Assembly: GCF_019645835.1 (NCBI RefSeq) | Contig: NZ_CP080998.1 | Coordinates: 5,456,001 to 5,520,000, forward strand | DNA length: 64,000 nt | Source: Mycolicibacterium holsaticum DSM 44478 = JCM 12374 | GTDB lineage: Bacteria > Actinomycetota > Actinomycetes > Mycobacteriales > Mycobacteriaceae | Direction: 5' to 3' | Part shown: positions 37,260 to 46,359 of the stretch, piece by piece | How the letters are laid out: every line of letters begins with the position of its first letter | How positions within the stretch are numbered: position 1 is the stretch's first letter | Position numbers and translations under genes: made by a program | The notes under the pieces: model-generated | Databases searched by the model: none | What the model saw: the letters and a program-made list of their open reading frames with translations, nothing else | What the model was told of the DNA's origin: nothing

Positions 37260-39358
37260 CCGACGCGCTCCACCGCGACCCGGGTGTCGTTGAACCCCGA
37301 CATGAACGACAGCGGGTCCTCGTGTTTCGCGGGTGTGAGCACATTGCGGTTGACACCGAGCACGTCAGGTGCGTCGCCGCTGACCGGATCGAAAACCCGT
37401 GAGCCCCAACCATGTTCGATCACCACCGTACCGGGCCTGGGATTGGTGGATACGACCACACCGAGTTCTATGCTCGCCGTCGGCGAGCTGATGCGGGCAC
37501 GGTCGCCTGACCGAAGGCCTAATGCGGCGGCGTCGTCCTCGTGCACTTCGACGCAGTTGCTGTCAAGCAGACGGCGGATACTCGGCAGGTCGTTGAGGTG
37601 GGAGTTCATCGACCCCGGCCGCCGACGGTTCCCGAGGTAGTACGGGAATCGTCGGTCGACCGCGGTATCCGCCCCATCCGACAGCTGCCGCCGCGCCTCG
37701 TCGAGGAACCGAGTTGGCGCCAGGCGGATCTGGTGACCGGGAGTGTTGACCATCGCTCGCGCATTGCCGAACTCGCGGTCCCCCAGCAGAATTCCGTGGG
37801 GATTCGCCTTGACCTCAGCCCACGTGGTCCGCCCACCCGCATCGACCACTTCACGCCAGCGCGTCTCGAACGCGGCGGCATCGGGCGTGCCGAAACCCGC
37901 CAAGCCCATCGCGGCGCCGAGGTCCTCGTAGAACGTCCACTCCTCGCGCACCGTGGACGGTGGTGACAGTGCCTTCGGCGTGAACTGTACGAACGGCAGT
38001 TCAGTGAGGGTGCCGAAAATCGGATCGACCAGTTCGTCACGCTCGAGCCAGTGCGTGCCGGGTATCAGCCAGTCGGCGTGACGATGGCTTTCGCGCTGCA
38101 CCATATCGACGCACACCAGTAGGTCCAGGTCAGCCAGGGCAGCATCGAGGCGGTCTCCGTCCGGCCCCGTGACGACCGGGTTGCCGTGCTCGATGAACAG
38201 CGCTCGGATCTGGCCCCGCCCGGGCGTGAGTATCTCGTCGGGGAGTTCTGCCAGCGCGTGAGCGCCAGCCAGCGCCGGGCGCCCGGCCACCCGGGATCGG
38301 TGAGCCGTCGTCAAGTCGTAAGGGATCAGGTCTGCGGGCGCGAAGCCGCGTTGGAAGTACCGGCCGCCCGGTTGGTCCCAGTTGCCGGTCACGATGGTGA
38401 GCACTTCGGACAGCCAAAGCGCCAGCGTCCCACGTGTCGTTTGGGACGGCCCCGTACGGGCGAGCGACACGGCCGCCTTGGCGGTGGCGAAGCGTCGTGC
38501 CGCAGCGTCGATGTCGGTGCGGGCCACACCGGAGCGCTCCGTCAACACGCCCCAGTCCGCCTCGGCGGCCAGCGCACGCAGTTCGGCTGCGCCGAGTTCG
38601 GCTTCGCATGCCGACCGGTCTTCGAGGTTGTTCTCGAAGATCGATTTCAGCATCCCCAGCAAGAAAGCCCAGTCCTCACCGGGCCGCACCTGGAAGTGCC
38701 TGGTGGCCTTGGCCGCGGTGGGCGTGCGATAGGGATCCAGGACCATCAAGTCCGCGCCCTGCTTTACCCGGTTGAGGATCCGTCGCCACCCGTCAGACAC
38801 TGCCGACGCCCAATTCATCTTGCTCTCTGCGGGATTGGCGCCGACCAGCAGAAAGCAGTCACAGGCGTCGACGTCAGGTATCAGCGGCATCAGGGTGACG
38901 CCGTACATCTCGCCGCACACCATGGTCTTGGCGTTGGTGTCGACGGATCCCCAGTTGAAGATGTTCTCGGAGCCGATCGTCATCACAAAGCGCAGCAGTC
39001 CGCCTAACGCGGAGGGATGAAATCCGGCGGGATTTCCGTAGAAGCAACCGACCGCGTCCGGCCCGCCGTCGGCGAGGATCCGCGACAGCCGCGTGGTGAT
39101 GTCGTCACGCGCTTCCTCGTAGGAGGCGGGCACGTACCGATCGCCCACCCGGCGCATGGGCGTCGTGATCCGTCTCGGATGATGGACCAGTTCGCCCGCT
39201 GTTCGGCCCTTCGCGCAGAAGTCACGCCAACTCAACGGGTGTTGTTTGTCAGGTCCGATGCGTTGGACGCGATCCTGTTCCACGGTGACGGTGATCCCGC
39301 ACTTCTGCTGACAGATCCGGCACGTGGTGTGCACGTCGACCAACATCGCCCCTTTCAT
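37208..39358 (-). CDS. Mo/W bis-MGD oxidoreductase, acetylene-hydratase-like layout
   Basis: This 716-residue molybdopterin oxidoreductase has an N-terminal [4Fe-4S] site (Cys13, Cys16, Cys20, Cys48) and the three MGD-binding domains expected of the DMSO-reductase family. There is no twin-arginine leader, so it is probably cytoplasmic. The metal-ligand region reads FNWGSVDTNAK; a Ser or Asp may replace the usual Cys (uncertain). It stands alone, with no electron-transfer or anchor subunit gene. Size and domain order resemble acetylene hydratase, a non-redox hydratase, so hydration of an unsaturated substrate is as possible as hydroxylation. A palindrome site lies 26 bp upstream of ATG 39358. 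ATG 39346 is an alternative start. Confidence 0.88.
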   Translation of the reverse strand: MKGAMLVDVHTTCRICQQKCGITVTVEQDRVQRIGPDKQHPLSWRDFCAKGRTAGELVHHPRRITTPMRRVGDRYVPASYEEARDDITTRLSRILADGGPDAVGCFYGNPAGFHPSALGGLLRFVMTIGSENIFNWGSVDTNAKTMVCGEMYGVTLMPLIPDVDACDCFLLVGANPAESKMNWASAVSDGWRRILNRVKQGADLMVLDPYRTPTAAKATRHFQVRPGEDWAFLLGMLKSIFENNLEDRSACEAELGAAELRALAAEADWGVLTERSGVARTDIDAAARRFATAKAAVSLARTGPSQTTRGTLALWLSEVLTIVTGNWDQPGGRYFQRGFAPADLIPYDLTTAHRSRVAGRPALAGAHALAELPDEILTPGRGQIRALFIEHGNPVVTGPDGDRLDAALADLDLLVCVDMVQRESHRHADWLIPGTHWLERDELVDPIFGTLTELPFVQFTPKALSPPSTVREEWTFYEDLGAAMGLAGFGTPDAAAFETRWREVVDAGGRTTWAEVKANPHGILLGDREFGNARAMVNTPGHQIRLAPTRFLDEARRQLSDGADTAVDRRFPYYLGNRRRPGSMNSHLNDLPSIRRLLDSNCVEVHEDDAAALGLRSGDRARISSPTASIELGVVVSTNPRPGTVVIEHGWGSRVFDPVSGDAPDVLGVNRNVLTPAKHEDPLSFMSGFNDTRVAVERVGYRYSDPPSTLSSTPLT

Positions 39359-39372
39359 CGGCTAACGGCCCT

Positions 39373-39831
39373 GTGCACAACAGTACAACCTGGTTAGCTA
39401 ATTTGGGCGGTGTTCGACGTTGCCGGTTGATCCGAGTTCTCGACCCACACATCATCCTTCGGCGGACCACCACCCTTGGCGTGCGGGTCCGGCGGGTCGA
39501 GCACCGGTGGTCCCTGGCGCGCGACTTCGGGTCCGTTCGCGTCGACGGTCATCGGATCGGGGTGAAGTTCGGGATGCTCGACCACGAGATCGTGAACGTC
39601 AAACCGGAGCACCGGGACTGTGCCGCGGTGGCCGAGGCAACGGGCCGCAGCATCAAATCTGTCTGGGCCCAGGCGCTGTCGGCCGCACAGCAGCTACACC
39701 GGTATCACAGTTCCGTTCGTACCGTCGACCTCGACCACAACACCGTCGGCGAGGGACAGCGTGGCGTGTTGGGTTCCCACGACGCAGGGGATACCGAACT
39801 CACGCGCGACGATGGCGGCATGCGAATGTAA
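39373..39831 (+). pseudogene. Fragment resembling the C-terminus of nickel-insertion protein LarC (DUF111)
   Basis: An open frame from GTG 39373 encodes, in residues 28-108 (bases 39454-39696), a segment that reads like the LarC C-terminus: LRRTTTLGVRVRRVEHRW, then VRVDGHRIGVKFGML, and KPEHRDCAAVAEATG. LarC completes the nickel-pincer cofactor of lactate racemase. The larger N-terminal part is absent and the match stops where the fusion gene ends on the other strand. The rest of the frame is antisense to that gene. I read it as a remnant, though LarC can be encoded as two pieces and a short functional gene cannot be excluded. A regulon palindrome lies inside its first codons. Confidence 0.5.
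39384..39398. promoter_or_regulatory. Regulon palindrome (site 10)
   Basis: TACAACCTGGTTAGC matches 12 of 15 positions. It is 26 bp upstream of the Mo/W oxidoreductase start at 39358 and most likely controls that gene. Confidence 0.68.
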
Positions 39832-42312
39832 CCCGCCCACATCGGTGACCACCGCGGCGACGCACCCGAACAGCGGTGTCCACCCGACGTCGGTGACGCG
39901 GACCACCAGAACCGCACCGGGCTCGATGTCGTCGACCTCGTCGCAGGAATGCACGACCCGCACCGGCCCCCGAACGATGCCCGGGGATACCCCGATCCCG
40001 CGCAACACGTCGACTGGCCCAGCGGTACTTGCGTTGGAGCTCAACGGTTCCCATCGCAGCGTGAACATCGACGGCAACTGCAGCGCCGCCAGCCGGGCGC
40101 GCTCCGTCCGGCGGGCGGGGATCTTCTCGACGAACCGGGCGGGCGCAGCGACCTCCTCAGGCACCAGGTAGAAGACGTCACCGGCGTCAGCGAAGACGTC
40201 GGCGTCCACCTGCCGGCGACCGACCTCACGCAACGCCAACCGCAGCGCGTGGGTACTGCGAACGGCGACGTCCTTGGAGCGTTCGCGGCGGCGCACCGCG
40301 GCGTTCAACACCCCGATCGCCCGGCGCGCCACACCCGAGGTGTCCGGGGCTTCGGCCGTCGGCCGCGGCGCAACGTCGAGCGCCTTGCGGACGGCGTCGA
40401 GGAGTTGCTCCGGTCGATCGCTGTACATCGGGTTCGCCAATTCGGTTTCCCCGGGTCCACGGTGCCCGGCATCGGCGATCAGGTGCCGAAACGCTCTCGC
40501 GAAACCCGGGTCCACGGCGTCGATCCGGTCCAGCAGGTCCTCGCCCCGCTCCTCGCGAAGCAGTTTTTCGACGCCGGGTCGGGCTCGGGTCAACTCGACC
40601 AGCCGCCGCACACCGGAAAGCAGTGTGGCGCTGGTTAATCCGGCGGTACCGCCGCGCATCGCCGCCAGGTCCAGTTCCGGAGCGAGCCGTCGAACCAGCG
40701 CCTGTGCCGCCGACGCGACCAGGTTGGTGGTGGTGCTGTAGGCCCACGCGTCCAGGACGAGTTCGCGAGACGTGTCGATAACCGTCAGCAACGCGTTGCC
40801 GTCGAGTTCGCGCAGGGCACCGGCAGGCAGCGACATTCTCCGCACCCGCTCATCGAGGTCGGCGATCCGACGGCCGGCCCCGGCCATCCGCAGCGCAGCG
40901 CCCGGCACCCCCAACGCCGACCGGATCGCGGTCGACATCGGCTGGCGGTCCGTGAAATCGTCGCCGACGTGCGGAATTCCGAGGATGTGTTCATCGACCT
41001 CACGGGCGTTGGTGCCCGGCATCGCGGCGGCCATGGCGTGCACCACCGACAGGTTCGTGTACAGGCGGTGCCCGACCGACGCGATGCTGCAGGTCCGTTG
41101 GGCGGCGATGACGTCCTCGTCGCGCATCCCGAGCACTTCGACCTGAATGGCGCCGGCCAGGCGCAGCGCGTCCCGGCCCACCATCAAGGACATCGGGGTC
41201 AGCGTTCCGCCGAACGCCTCCCCGACGTTGGCGGTGGTCAGGGTCGGATAGCGGGCGTCGACATAGTCGTCGAACTCGCCCCTGAGCCCCGGCGGCGCCG
41301 GATCGACGCGATGATCGCTTGGCGGCAGGTGATTTCGCGCCCATCGGTGGTCCGGCGCCGGGGTGCGCCACGGGGTCGGCACTTTCGCCGTGCCCAGATA
41401 CGTCACCGCCTTCACGCCGGCCCGCGCGTCGGCCAGCGCCGCCCGCGAGCCGTACACCGGCGTGTAGCCCCACTCGGTGACGAGCCGGGTCGTGTCGAGA
41501 GTGGGCATGTAGCGAAACCCGTCCAGGTCGGCCGGGCTGAGCTCCAGCAGATCCGCGCGCCACGCCACACGCGCGCCCGACCTCAGTAGCGCGAAAGGCA
41601 GTCGCACGAGCGGCTTTCCCAGTACCTCGGCGATCTCGTCGATGGTCAGACCGGTGTCCAGTGGGCCGACGTTGACGGTTCCGGTGCGGTCACCCAGCGC
41701 GGCCTGCGCGTGGAAGCGGCCGACGTCGTCGGTGTGCAGGAACTGCCATGGCCGCATCTGTCCGCGGGGCGCCACCAACATCGGATGGGCCAGGAAACGG
41801 AACTCGTAGTTGTCCATGTCGCGCCCGGCGACGACACACGTCCGGGTGATCACCGCGGGCACCCCCGATTCGGCGATCAACTCCTCGCACACCGCCTTGT
41901 GGCGCGCGTAGAGCACATCCGGATGGGGCCGCAGCGGTTGCTCCTCCCCGATGACGTCCGGGTTGTCCGGCCACGGACCGTAGGCCAGCGTCGAAGACGT
42001 GAACACCAGATGGTTCGCCCCGGTCGACTCCATGGCCCGCAGGATGTTTCGGGTGCCGCCGATATTGATCTCGGTGACCCCGGTCGACGAACGCAACGGT
42101 GCGAGCAGGAACGCCAGATGCACGACCCGGTCGCATCCTGCCATCGCCCGTTGGACCGCCGCGCCGTCCCGGATGTCTGCGCTGACCGACGTCACGCCCG
42201 GGATGTCGACCGTCCGGCGGGCCAGCGCCACCACGTCGGCACCCCGGCGCACCAGATCGCGGCAGATGACCCGGCCGAAGACTCCGCTGGCTCCGGTGAC
42301 CAGTACACGCAT
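39694..42312 (-). CDS. SDR epimerase fused to rifampicin-phosphotransferase-like and His domains, copy B
   Basis: This 872-residue protein has the same three-part build as the 5492-8122 product. Residues 1-305 are an extended SDR (VLVTGASGVFGRVI; Tyr135-x3-Lys139). Residues about 335-755 are the middle domain with GHRGPGETELANPMY. Residues about 760-872 are the His domain with GGLHSHAAIVAREFGIP (His831). The two copies differ over much of the SDR and the linker, so they are old paralogues rather than a recent duplication. It lies 17 bp after the lipocalin-like gene, giving the same two-gene module in reversed order. No regulon palindrome precedes the module, but a TetR-type palindrome does. 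Confidence 0.85.
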   Translation of the reverse strand: MRVLVTGASGVFGRVICRDLVRRGADVVALARRTVDIPGVTSVSADIRDGAAVQRAMAGCDRVVHLAFLLAPLRSSTGVTEINIGGTRNILRAMESTGANHLVFTSSTLAYGPWPDNPDVIGEEQPLRPHPDVLYARHKAVCEELIAESGVPAVITRTCVVAGRDMDNYEFRFLAHPMLVAPRGQMRPWQFLHTDDVGRFHAQAALGDRTGTVNVGPLDTGLTIDEIAEVLGKPLVRLPFALLRSGARVAWRADLLELSPADLDGFRYMPTLDTTRLVTEWGYTPVYGSRAALADARAGVKAVTYLGTAKVPTPWRTPAPDHRWARNHLPPSDHRVDPAPPGLRGEFDDYVDARYPTLTTANVGEAFGGTLTPMSLMVGRDALRLAGAIQVEVLGMRDEDVIAAQRTCSIASVGHRLYTNLSVVHAMAAAMPGTNAREVDEHILGIPHVGDDFTDRQPMSTAIRSALGVPGAALRMAGAGRRIADLDERVRRMSLPAGALRELDGNALLTVIDTSRELVLDAWAYSTTTNLVASAAQALVRRLAPELDLAAMRGGTAGLTSATLLSGVRRLVELTRARPGVEKLLREERGEDLLDRIDAVDPGFARAFRHLIADAGHRGPGETELANPMYSDRPEQLLDAVRKALDVAPRPTAEAPDTSGVARRAIGVLNAAVRRRERSKDVAVRSTHALRLALREVGRRQVDADVFADAGDVFYLVPEEVAAPARFVEKIPARRTERARLAALQLPSMFTLRWEPLSSNASTAGPVDVLRGIGVSPGIVRGPVRVVHSCDEVDDIEPGAVLVVRVTDVGWTPLFGCVAAVVTDVGGLHSHAAIVAREFGIPCVVGTQHATLSLADGVVVEVDGTNGTVIPV

Positions 42313-42329
42313 GACAGGATTCCCGGACG

Positions 42330-43334
42330 CTACACGCGGGCCGGGAAGACTTCCTGCCAGGCCCAGTGCCGCTTCAACGTGCGCGTCTCACCGACGCGCC
42401 GGATGACGCCGGTGTGACCGGACCAGCCCGGTCGGGCTGCCGAGAAGTCGACCATCTTGCCGTTGGGGTCGGTGACGAACTCCCACGGCTGCGCGTCCCC
42501 GACATCGAAGGTGATCCGGTCGACGAATTCGGCGTCGCGCCAGTCGATCTTGGCGTCCACCGACAGCGAGTTGACCAGCACGGCGTCTGCCGATGCCACG
42601 GCGGCGAACCGGAACCGGTCCGCGCCGATGCTCATGTGGCCCCATTCGACGGAGCCGTCGTCGTACTCGTTGGCAAAGACGTTCCACCCGCCCTGCAGGC
42701 GCATCCAGATCGCGCTATTGTTCCAGCCGACGCCGTTGGGCAGATAGCTGTGATCGACCGCGAAGAAGCCGCTGACCGGTTTGCCCAGCATGGTGCCTTC
42801 GGCGAAATAGGGTGTGGACGTGTAGAAGCAGGCGCCCGGCTCACCGGGTTCGCCGCCTTCGCCCTCCTCGGTGCGCCATGGCACGAAGACCTGAAACCCG
42901 GGGGCGGCGAGGGTTCCGCTGATGTCGAGCAGCGACCCGTCGGTGCCCTGCTCTTGCCAGCTGAAGCCGCGATCGCCCAGCCGGACAGCGAAATTCGCGC
43001 CGCGTGGGGATCCACCGGTGAACGTCTCGTGACCGTCGCGGTACCCCCGCTCGACCTTGCACCCCTTGGCGCCCTGCGCGCTGGCGGGATGCACCCGCAG
43101 CCCGGTTTCGTCGGCGGCCATGATCGAGATGTCTCGGGTGGTGTAGGTGACGGCCTTACGGATGAACGCATACGACTCGCCGTCATCGGCCGCCATGATG
43201 CCGTAGAAGTATGTGCCTTCCAGAACCAGACCGAAGTAAGCCTTGTGCAGCAGATGTTGATCGGGCTCCGGACGGAAGAACCCGACCAGCGGCTGATGAC
43301 CGAAATCGCCTCTGCGGGGCAGGTTTTCCAGCAT
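42330..43334 (-). CDS. Uncharacterized lipocalin-like protein, paralogue B
   Basis: This 334-residue protein is a paralogue of the 4470-5477 product. Shared elements are a start with GDFGHQPLVG, YFGL-L, GKPVSGFFAVDHSYLPNG, W-NS and EYDDGSVEWGH. There are no transmembrane segments and no signal peptide. Repeated beta-hairpin-like aromatic patches suggest a beta-barrel substrate binder. It is the first gene of the 43334-39694 module, with a perfect 27-bp palindrome 18 bp upstream of ATG 43334. Constant pairing with the SDR/His-domain fusion implies a shared step. The function is unknown. Confidence 0.75.
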   Translation of the reverse strand: MLENLPRRGDFGHQPLVGFFRPEPDQHLLHKAYFGLVLEGTYFYGIMAADDGESYAFIRKAVTYTTRDISIMAADETGLRVHPASAQGAKGCKVERGYRDGHETFTGGSPRGANFAVRLGDRGFSWQEQGTDGSLLDISGTLAAPGFQVFVPWRTEEGEGGEPGEPGACFYTSTPYFAEGTMLGKPVSGFFAVDHSYLPNGVGWNNSAIWMRLQGGWNVFANEYDDGSVEWGHMSIGADRFRFAAVASADAVLVNSLSVDAKIDWRDAEFVDRITFDVGDAQPWEFVTDPNGKMVDFSAARPGWSGHTGVIRRVGETRTLKRHWAWQEVFPARV

Positions 43335-43351
43335 GTCCGCGTCCTTTCCAC

Positions 43352-43378
43352 AATTAACTGCATTATGTGCAGTTAATT
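43352..43378. promoter_or_regulatory. Perfect 27-bp palindrome, likely TetR operator
   Basis: Arms AATTAACTGCA and TGCAGTTAATT are separated by five bases (TTATG). This differs from the island palindrome. It lies 18 bp before the 43334 start and 43 bp after the end of the TetR gene. It probably is the operator through which that TetR protein controls the 43334-39694 module. Confidence 0.8.
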
Positions 43379-43420
43379 TGCCTACCGCACGCTACCCGGC
43401 CTCGGACGCCGTGACAAGCC

Positions 43421-44029
43421 TCAGGCCCGCCCGTCCAACAGGAAGTCGACAAGGCGCTGTGCTTCGGCGCTGGCACTGGACAATCGCTCCGGAAAGGCCA
43501 TCTGGGTGTAGATGCCCTCGATCATCGCCGCGCCGGTCAAGCTTCGGAGGAACTCGGTCGTCGCGACGTCCTCGCGCCATTCCCCCCGCGCCACACCACG
43601 TTCGAGAACCTCCATCGCGCTCTGTAAGCGCACGGTGTTGATCTTCTCCCACTCCGCACGCAGCGCCTCGTCGTCGCGGCTGTCGAGCACGATGCGAAAC
43701 GTCGCCATCCCGTGCACGCTGGCGAAGCCTTCAAGCAGCTGCTGCGCCACCGACACCAGCTGATCTCGTGCGCTGCCGTCATCGGCCACGTCGAGGCTGG
43801 CGTCAAACGACCGGACGGCCGCGAGCAACAGTTCCTCGCGGGTGGGCCAGCGCGCGTACACCGCCGGCCGACTGCAGCGTGCCGTCCGTGCCACCAGGTC
43901 GACCGTGAAACCCGCCTTACCGTGTTCGGCGTACACCCGAAGCGCCGCATCGAGCACCCGGGCATCCATGTCCGGATCCCGTGGGCGGCCGCGGCCTGCC
44001 CCGGAACCCGCAGCTCGCCCAGCACCCAC
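43421..44029 (-). CDS. TetR-family transcriptional regulator
   Basis: This 202-residue regulator has the TetR helix-turn-helix (FTVDLVARTARCSRPAVYAR) preceded by a GRGRPRDPD leader and a helical ligand-binding domain after residue 65. It lies directly upstream of the lipocalin/SDR-fusion module with a 27-bp palindrome between, so it is the obvious candidate repressor of that module. The GTG start at 44029 was chosen. An ATG further in would remove basic residues. It follows the acyl-CoA dehydrogenase gene on the same strand after 35 bp and may be transcribed with it from the 45088 site, linking the two circuits. Confidence 0.9.
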   Translation of the reverse strand: MGAGRAAGSGAGRGRPRDPDMDARVLDAALRVYAEHGKAGFTVDLVARTARCSRPAVYARWPTREELLLAAVRSFDASLDVADDGSARDQLVSVAQQLLEGFASVHGMATFRIVLDSRDDEALRAEWEKINTVRLQSAMEVLERGVARGEWREDVATTEFLRSLTGAAMIEGIYTQMAFPERLSSASAEAQRLVDFLLDGRA

Positions 44030-44064
44030 GCGCCGGATTCTTCCACGTGCTCAGCGGTTGCGTG

Positions 44065-45057
44065 TCAACCACTCTCGCGCGCCCAGCGTGGCAGCGTGAA
44101 CCCGCGGTCGAACTGCCACAAGTCGGTCACCTGGTCGCGGGTCGCCGGATCCGCCAGGGTCCGAGCCATCTCGGCCAGCCAGGGGCCCGGATCGGGCATC
44201 GCCGCGGTCCACGCCCGGATCCGCCGCGAGTACAACTGGCAGTCGGCTTCGACGGTGACGCCGTAACCGCCCAGCGCCTGGTGCACGACGGCGGCGGCCT
44301 GTCGTGATGCGGTACGCGCCTTCGCAGCGGCCATCACCGCGGCAAACAGCGGGACGGCGCCGTCGCGGTCGCCGAGGTAGGCGGCGTGGCGGATCAGCAG
44401 ATCGCCGGATTGTACGGAGGTGGCCGCATCGGCCAGCGGGTGTGACACCCCCTGGAAGCTCCCGACCGGCACGCCGAACTGACGCCGATCGCACACGTAG
44501 GAGACGCCGTACCGGATCAATGCCTGGGCGGCACCGACCAGGCGCGCGGCCTCGAGAACAAAGCCCCAGGCCCGGACCGCGTCGGCGGCACCGTCGACCG
44601 CAGTGGACTGCCCCCGCGCGCCGTCGAGCACGACGACTGGTTCGCCGCCGGCGCTGCGCCTGCGACCATCGGGTGCGGCAACGATTTCCAGGCCGTCGTT
44701 TCCGGCCGTGACGACGATCCGGGCCAGCCCCGCCGGGACGACGGCACGATCGACGCCGTTGGCCACCCCGGCCTGGCCGAGCACGACCTGGGCGGGCATG
44801 GCCGATACGAACGGTACCGGCGCGAGGTGCGCGCCGAGGGTGACCGCCGCGCGGGTGAGCAGGGTGGGCTGGTTCGGCAGCTCCCAGAGCCCGAACTCGG
44901 CCACCGCGGAGTCCAACTGTGCCGATCGGTCGCCCGGACCCGTCGCCGCATCGTGCTCGATGGTGCTCAGGAACTCGGGTGGGCAGTGCCTGACCAGGAC
45001 GGCCTCGAGGGCGGCGGCCAACTCTTCGGCTTCCTCCGGCCAACGCTCATCGAACAA
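44065..45057 (-). CDS. Acyl-CoA dehydrogenase-like subunit
   Basis: This 330-residue short acyl-CoA dehydrogenase keeps the C-terminal helical domain (VCDRRQFGVPVGSFQGVSHPLA and HQALGGYGVTVEADCQLYSRR), while the N-terminal and middle domains are reduced. This is the pattern of the non-catalytic or half-site subunit in heterotetrameric mycobacterial enzymes. The TTG start at 45057 is the best in-frame start after the operator. It is divergent from the full-length dehydrogenase at 45112, with which it may pair. Confidence 0.85.
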   Translation of the reverse strand: MFDERWPEEAEELAAALEAVLVRHCPPEFLSTIEHDAATGPGDRSAQLDSAVAEFGLWELPNQPTLLTRAAVTLGAHLAPVPFVSAMPAQVVLGQAGVANGVDRAVVPAGLARIVVTAGNDGLEIVAAPDGRRRSAGGEPVVVLDGARGQSTAVDGAADAVRAWGFVLEAARLVGAAQALIRYGVSYVCDRRQFGVPVGSFQGVSHPLADAATSVQSGDLLIRHAAYLGDRDGAVPLFAAVMAAAKARTASRQAAAVVHQALGGYGVTVEADCQLYSRRIRAWTAAMPDPGPWLAEMARTLADPATRDQVTDLWQFDRGFTLPRWARESG

Positions 45058-45087
45058 CGACCACTCCGACCCCTAGACCTTTAAACC

Positions 45088-45102
45088 TACAACCAGGTTA
45101 TA
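45088..45102. promoter_or_regulatory. Regulon palindrome (site 11)
   Basis: TACAACCAGGTTATA matches 14 of 15 positions. It lies between divergent acyl-CoA dehydrogenase genes, 30 bp from the 45057 start and 9 bp before the 45112 start, and could control both directions. Confidence 0.8.
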
Positions 45103-45111
45103 GTATTCATC

Positions 45112-46359
45112 GTGCAGGATGACACGTCGACGCCGTCGCCGCGCGGTCTCGACGACCTCGACATCGATCTGTCCGACGCGGACGCTGCCTTCGGGTCGCA
45201 GTGGTCGGCCTGGCTCGACGGACACCTTCCGGCGATCCACGACGAGCTGCTCGCGGCGAAATCCCCTGCGGACAAACACCGCGCGGGTCGCAGGTGGCAG
45301 TCGCAGGTGGCGGCCGGGGGTTGGGCGGCGATCAGTTGGCCTGCGGAGTTCGGCGGACGAGCGGCCACCGCGCGCCAACAACTGCTCTATTACCTGATCT
45401 CCGCCGAGCGCCGGGTTCCGCCGCTGGCCGGACGGATCGGCATCAACCTGTGCGGACCGACCCTGATCGCACACGGCACTCCCGAACAGCGACAACGCTT
45501 CCTACCCCCGATGCTCGACGGTCGGGAGGTGTGGTGTCAAGGCTTTTCAGAACCCGGCGCCGGTTCAGATCTCGCCGCTCTGCGCACACGCGGCGTGGTC
45601 GACGGTGACGAGTTGGTGATCACCGGACAAAAGATCTGGACCTCCGGCGCGCACGTCGCGGACTGGATGTTCGCGCTGGTGCGCACCGACCCGGCGGCGC
45701 CCAAGCGCGAGGGCATCAGTTTCGTCCTGGTGCCGATGAGCGCGCCGGGTATCGACGTCCGGCCGATCCGCCAGATCTCGGGCGACGCGGATTTCAACGA
45801 GGTGTTCATCGACGAGGTCCGGGTACCGCTGACCAACGTGATCGGCACGCTCAACGACGGTTGGAACGTCACCCGCACGACGCTGGCCAACGAACGGGCG
45901 ATCCTGTTCATGGGTCAGCAGATGGCCCTGACCACCACGCTGCGCAAGGCCATCGCCTTGGCCAACACCCCCGATCCGCACGGCATCCGCGCTTCTGATG
46001 ATCCGCACTGGCGCGACCGCATCGCACGGGCCTGGATCGACGTGGAACTGGTGCGGCTCAACGGGATGCGCAATCTGGCCAAGGTGCTGGCCGGACAGGA
46101 GCCGGGCCCGGAAGGGTCGATGTCGAAGCTGTTCGGCCAACACGTCGAACAGAACCTGCACGAACTCGCCCTGGACCTCGGCGGTGAGTTCGGCGTCCTC
46201 GACCGGGGCGCCGAGGACGCCCCCAACAAGGGCAAATGGGCGTTGGGTTGGCTGCGCACCCGCGCGTCGACCATCGGCGGGGGCACCTCCGAGATCCAAC
46301 GCAACGTGCTTGCCGAACGCGTCCTCGGACAACCTCGAGACCCCTGGGCTGATGCATGA
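45112..46359 (+). CDS. Acyl-CoA dehydrogenase
   Basis: This 415-residue full-length acyl-CoA dehydrogenase has WPAEFGGRAATARQQ, FSEPGAGSDLAALRTRG, ITGQKIWTSGAHVADW, and the C-terminal IGGGTSEIQRNVLAERVLG. It carries an acidic N-terminal extension of about 35 residues. The GTG start at 45112 lies 9 bp after the operator. The next gene overlaps by 4 bp (ATGA), so the two products are likely the subunits of one heteromeric dehydrogenase. Confidence 0.93.
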   Translation: MQDDTSTPSPRGLDDLDIDLSDADAAFGSQWSAWLDGHLPAIHDELLAAKSPADKHRAGRRWQSQVAAGGWAAISWPAEFGGRAATARQQLLYYLISAERRVPPLAGRIGINLCGPTLIAHGTPEQRQRFLPPMLDGREVWCQGFSEPGAGSDLAALRTRGVVDGDELVITGQKIWTSGAHVADWMFALVRTDPAAPKREGISFVLVPMSAPGIDVRPIRQISGDADFNEVFIDEVRVPLTNVIGTLNDGWNVTRTTLANERAILFMGQQMALTTTLRKAIALANTPDPHGIRASDDPHWRDRIARAWIDVELVRLNGMRNLAKVLAGQEPGPEGSMSKLFGQHVEQNLHELALDLGGEFGVLDRGAEDAPNKGKWALGWLRTRASTIGGGTSEIQRNVLAERVLGQPRDPWADA

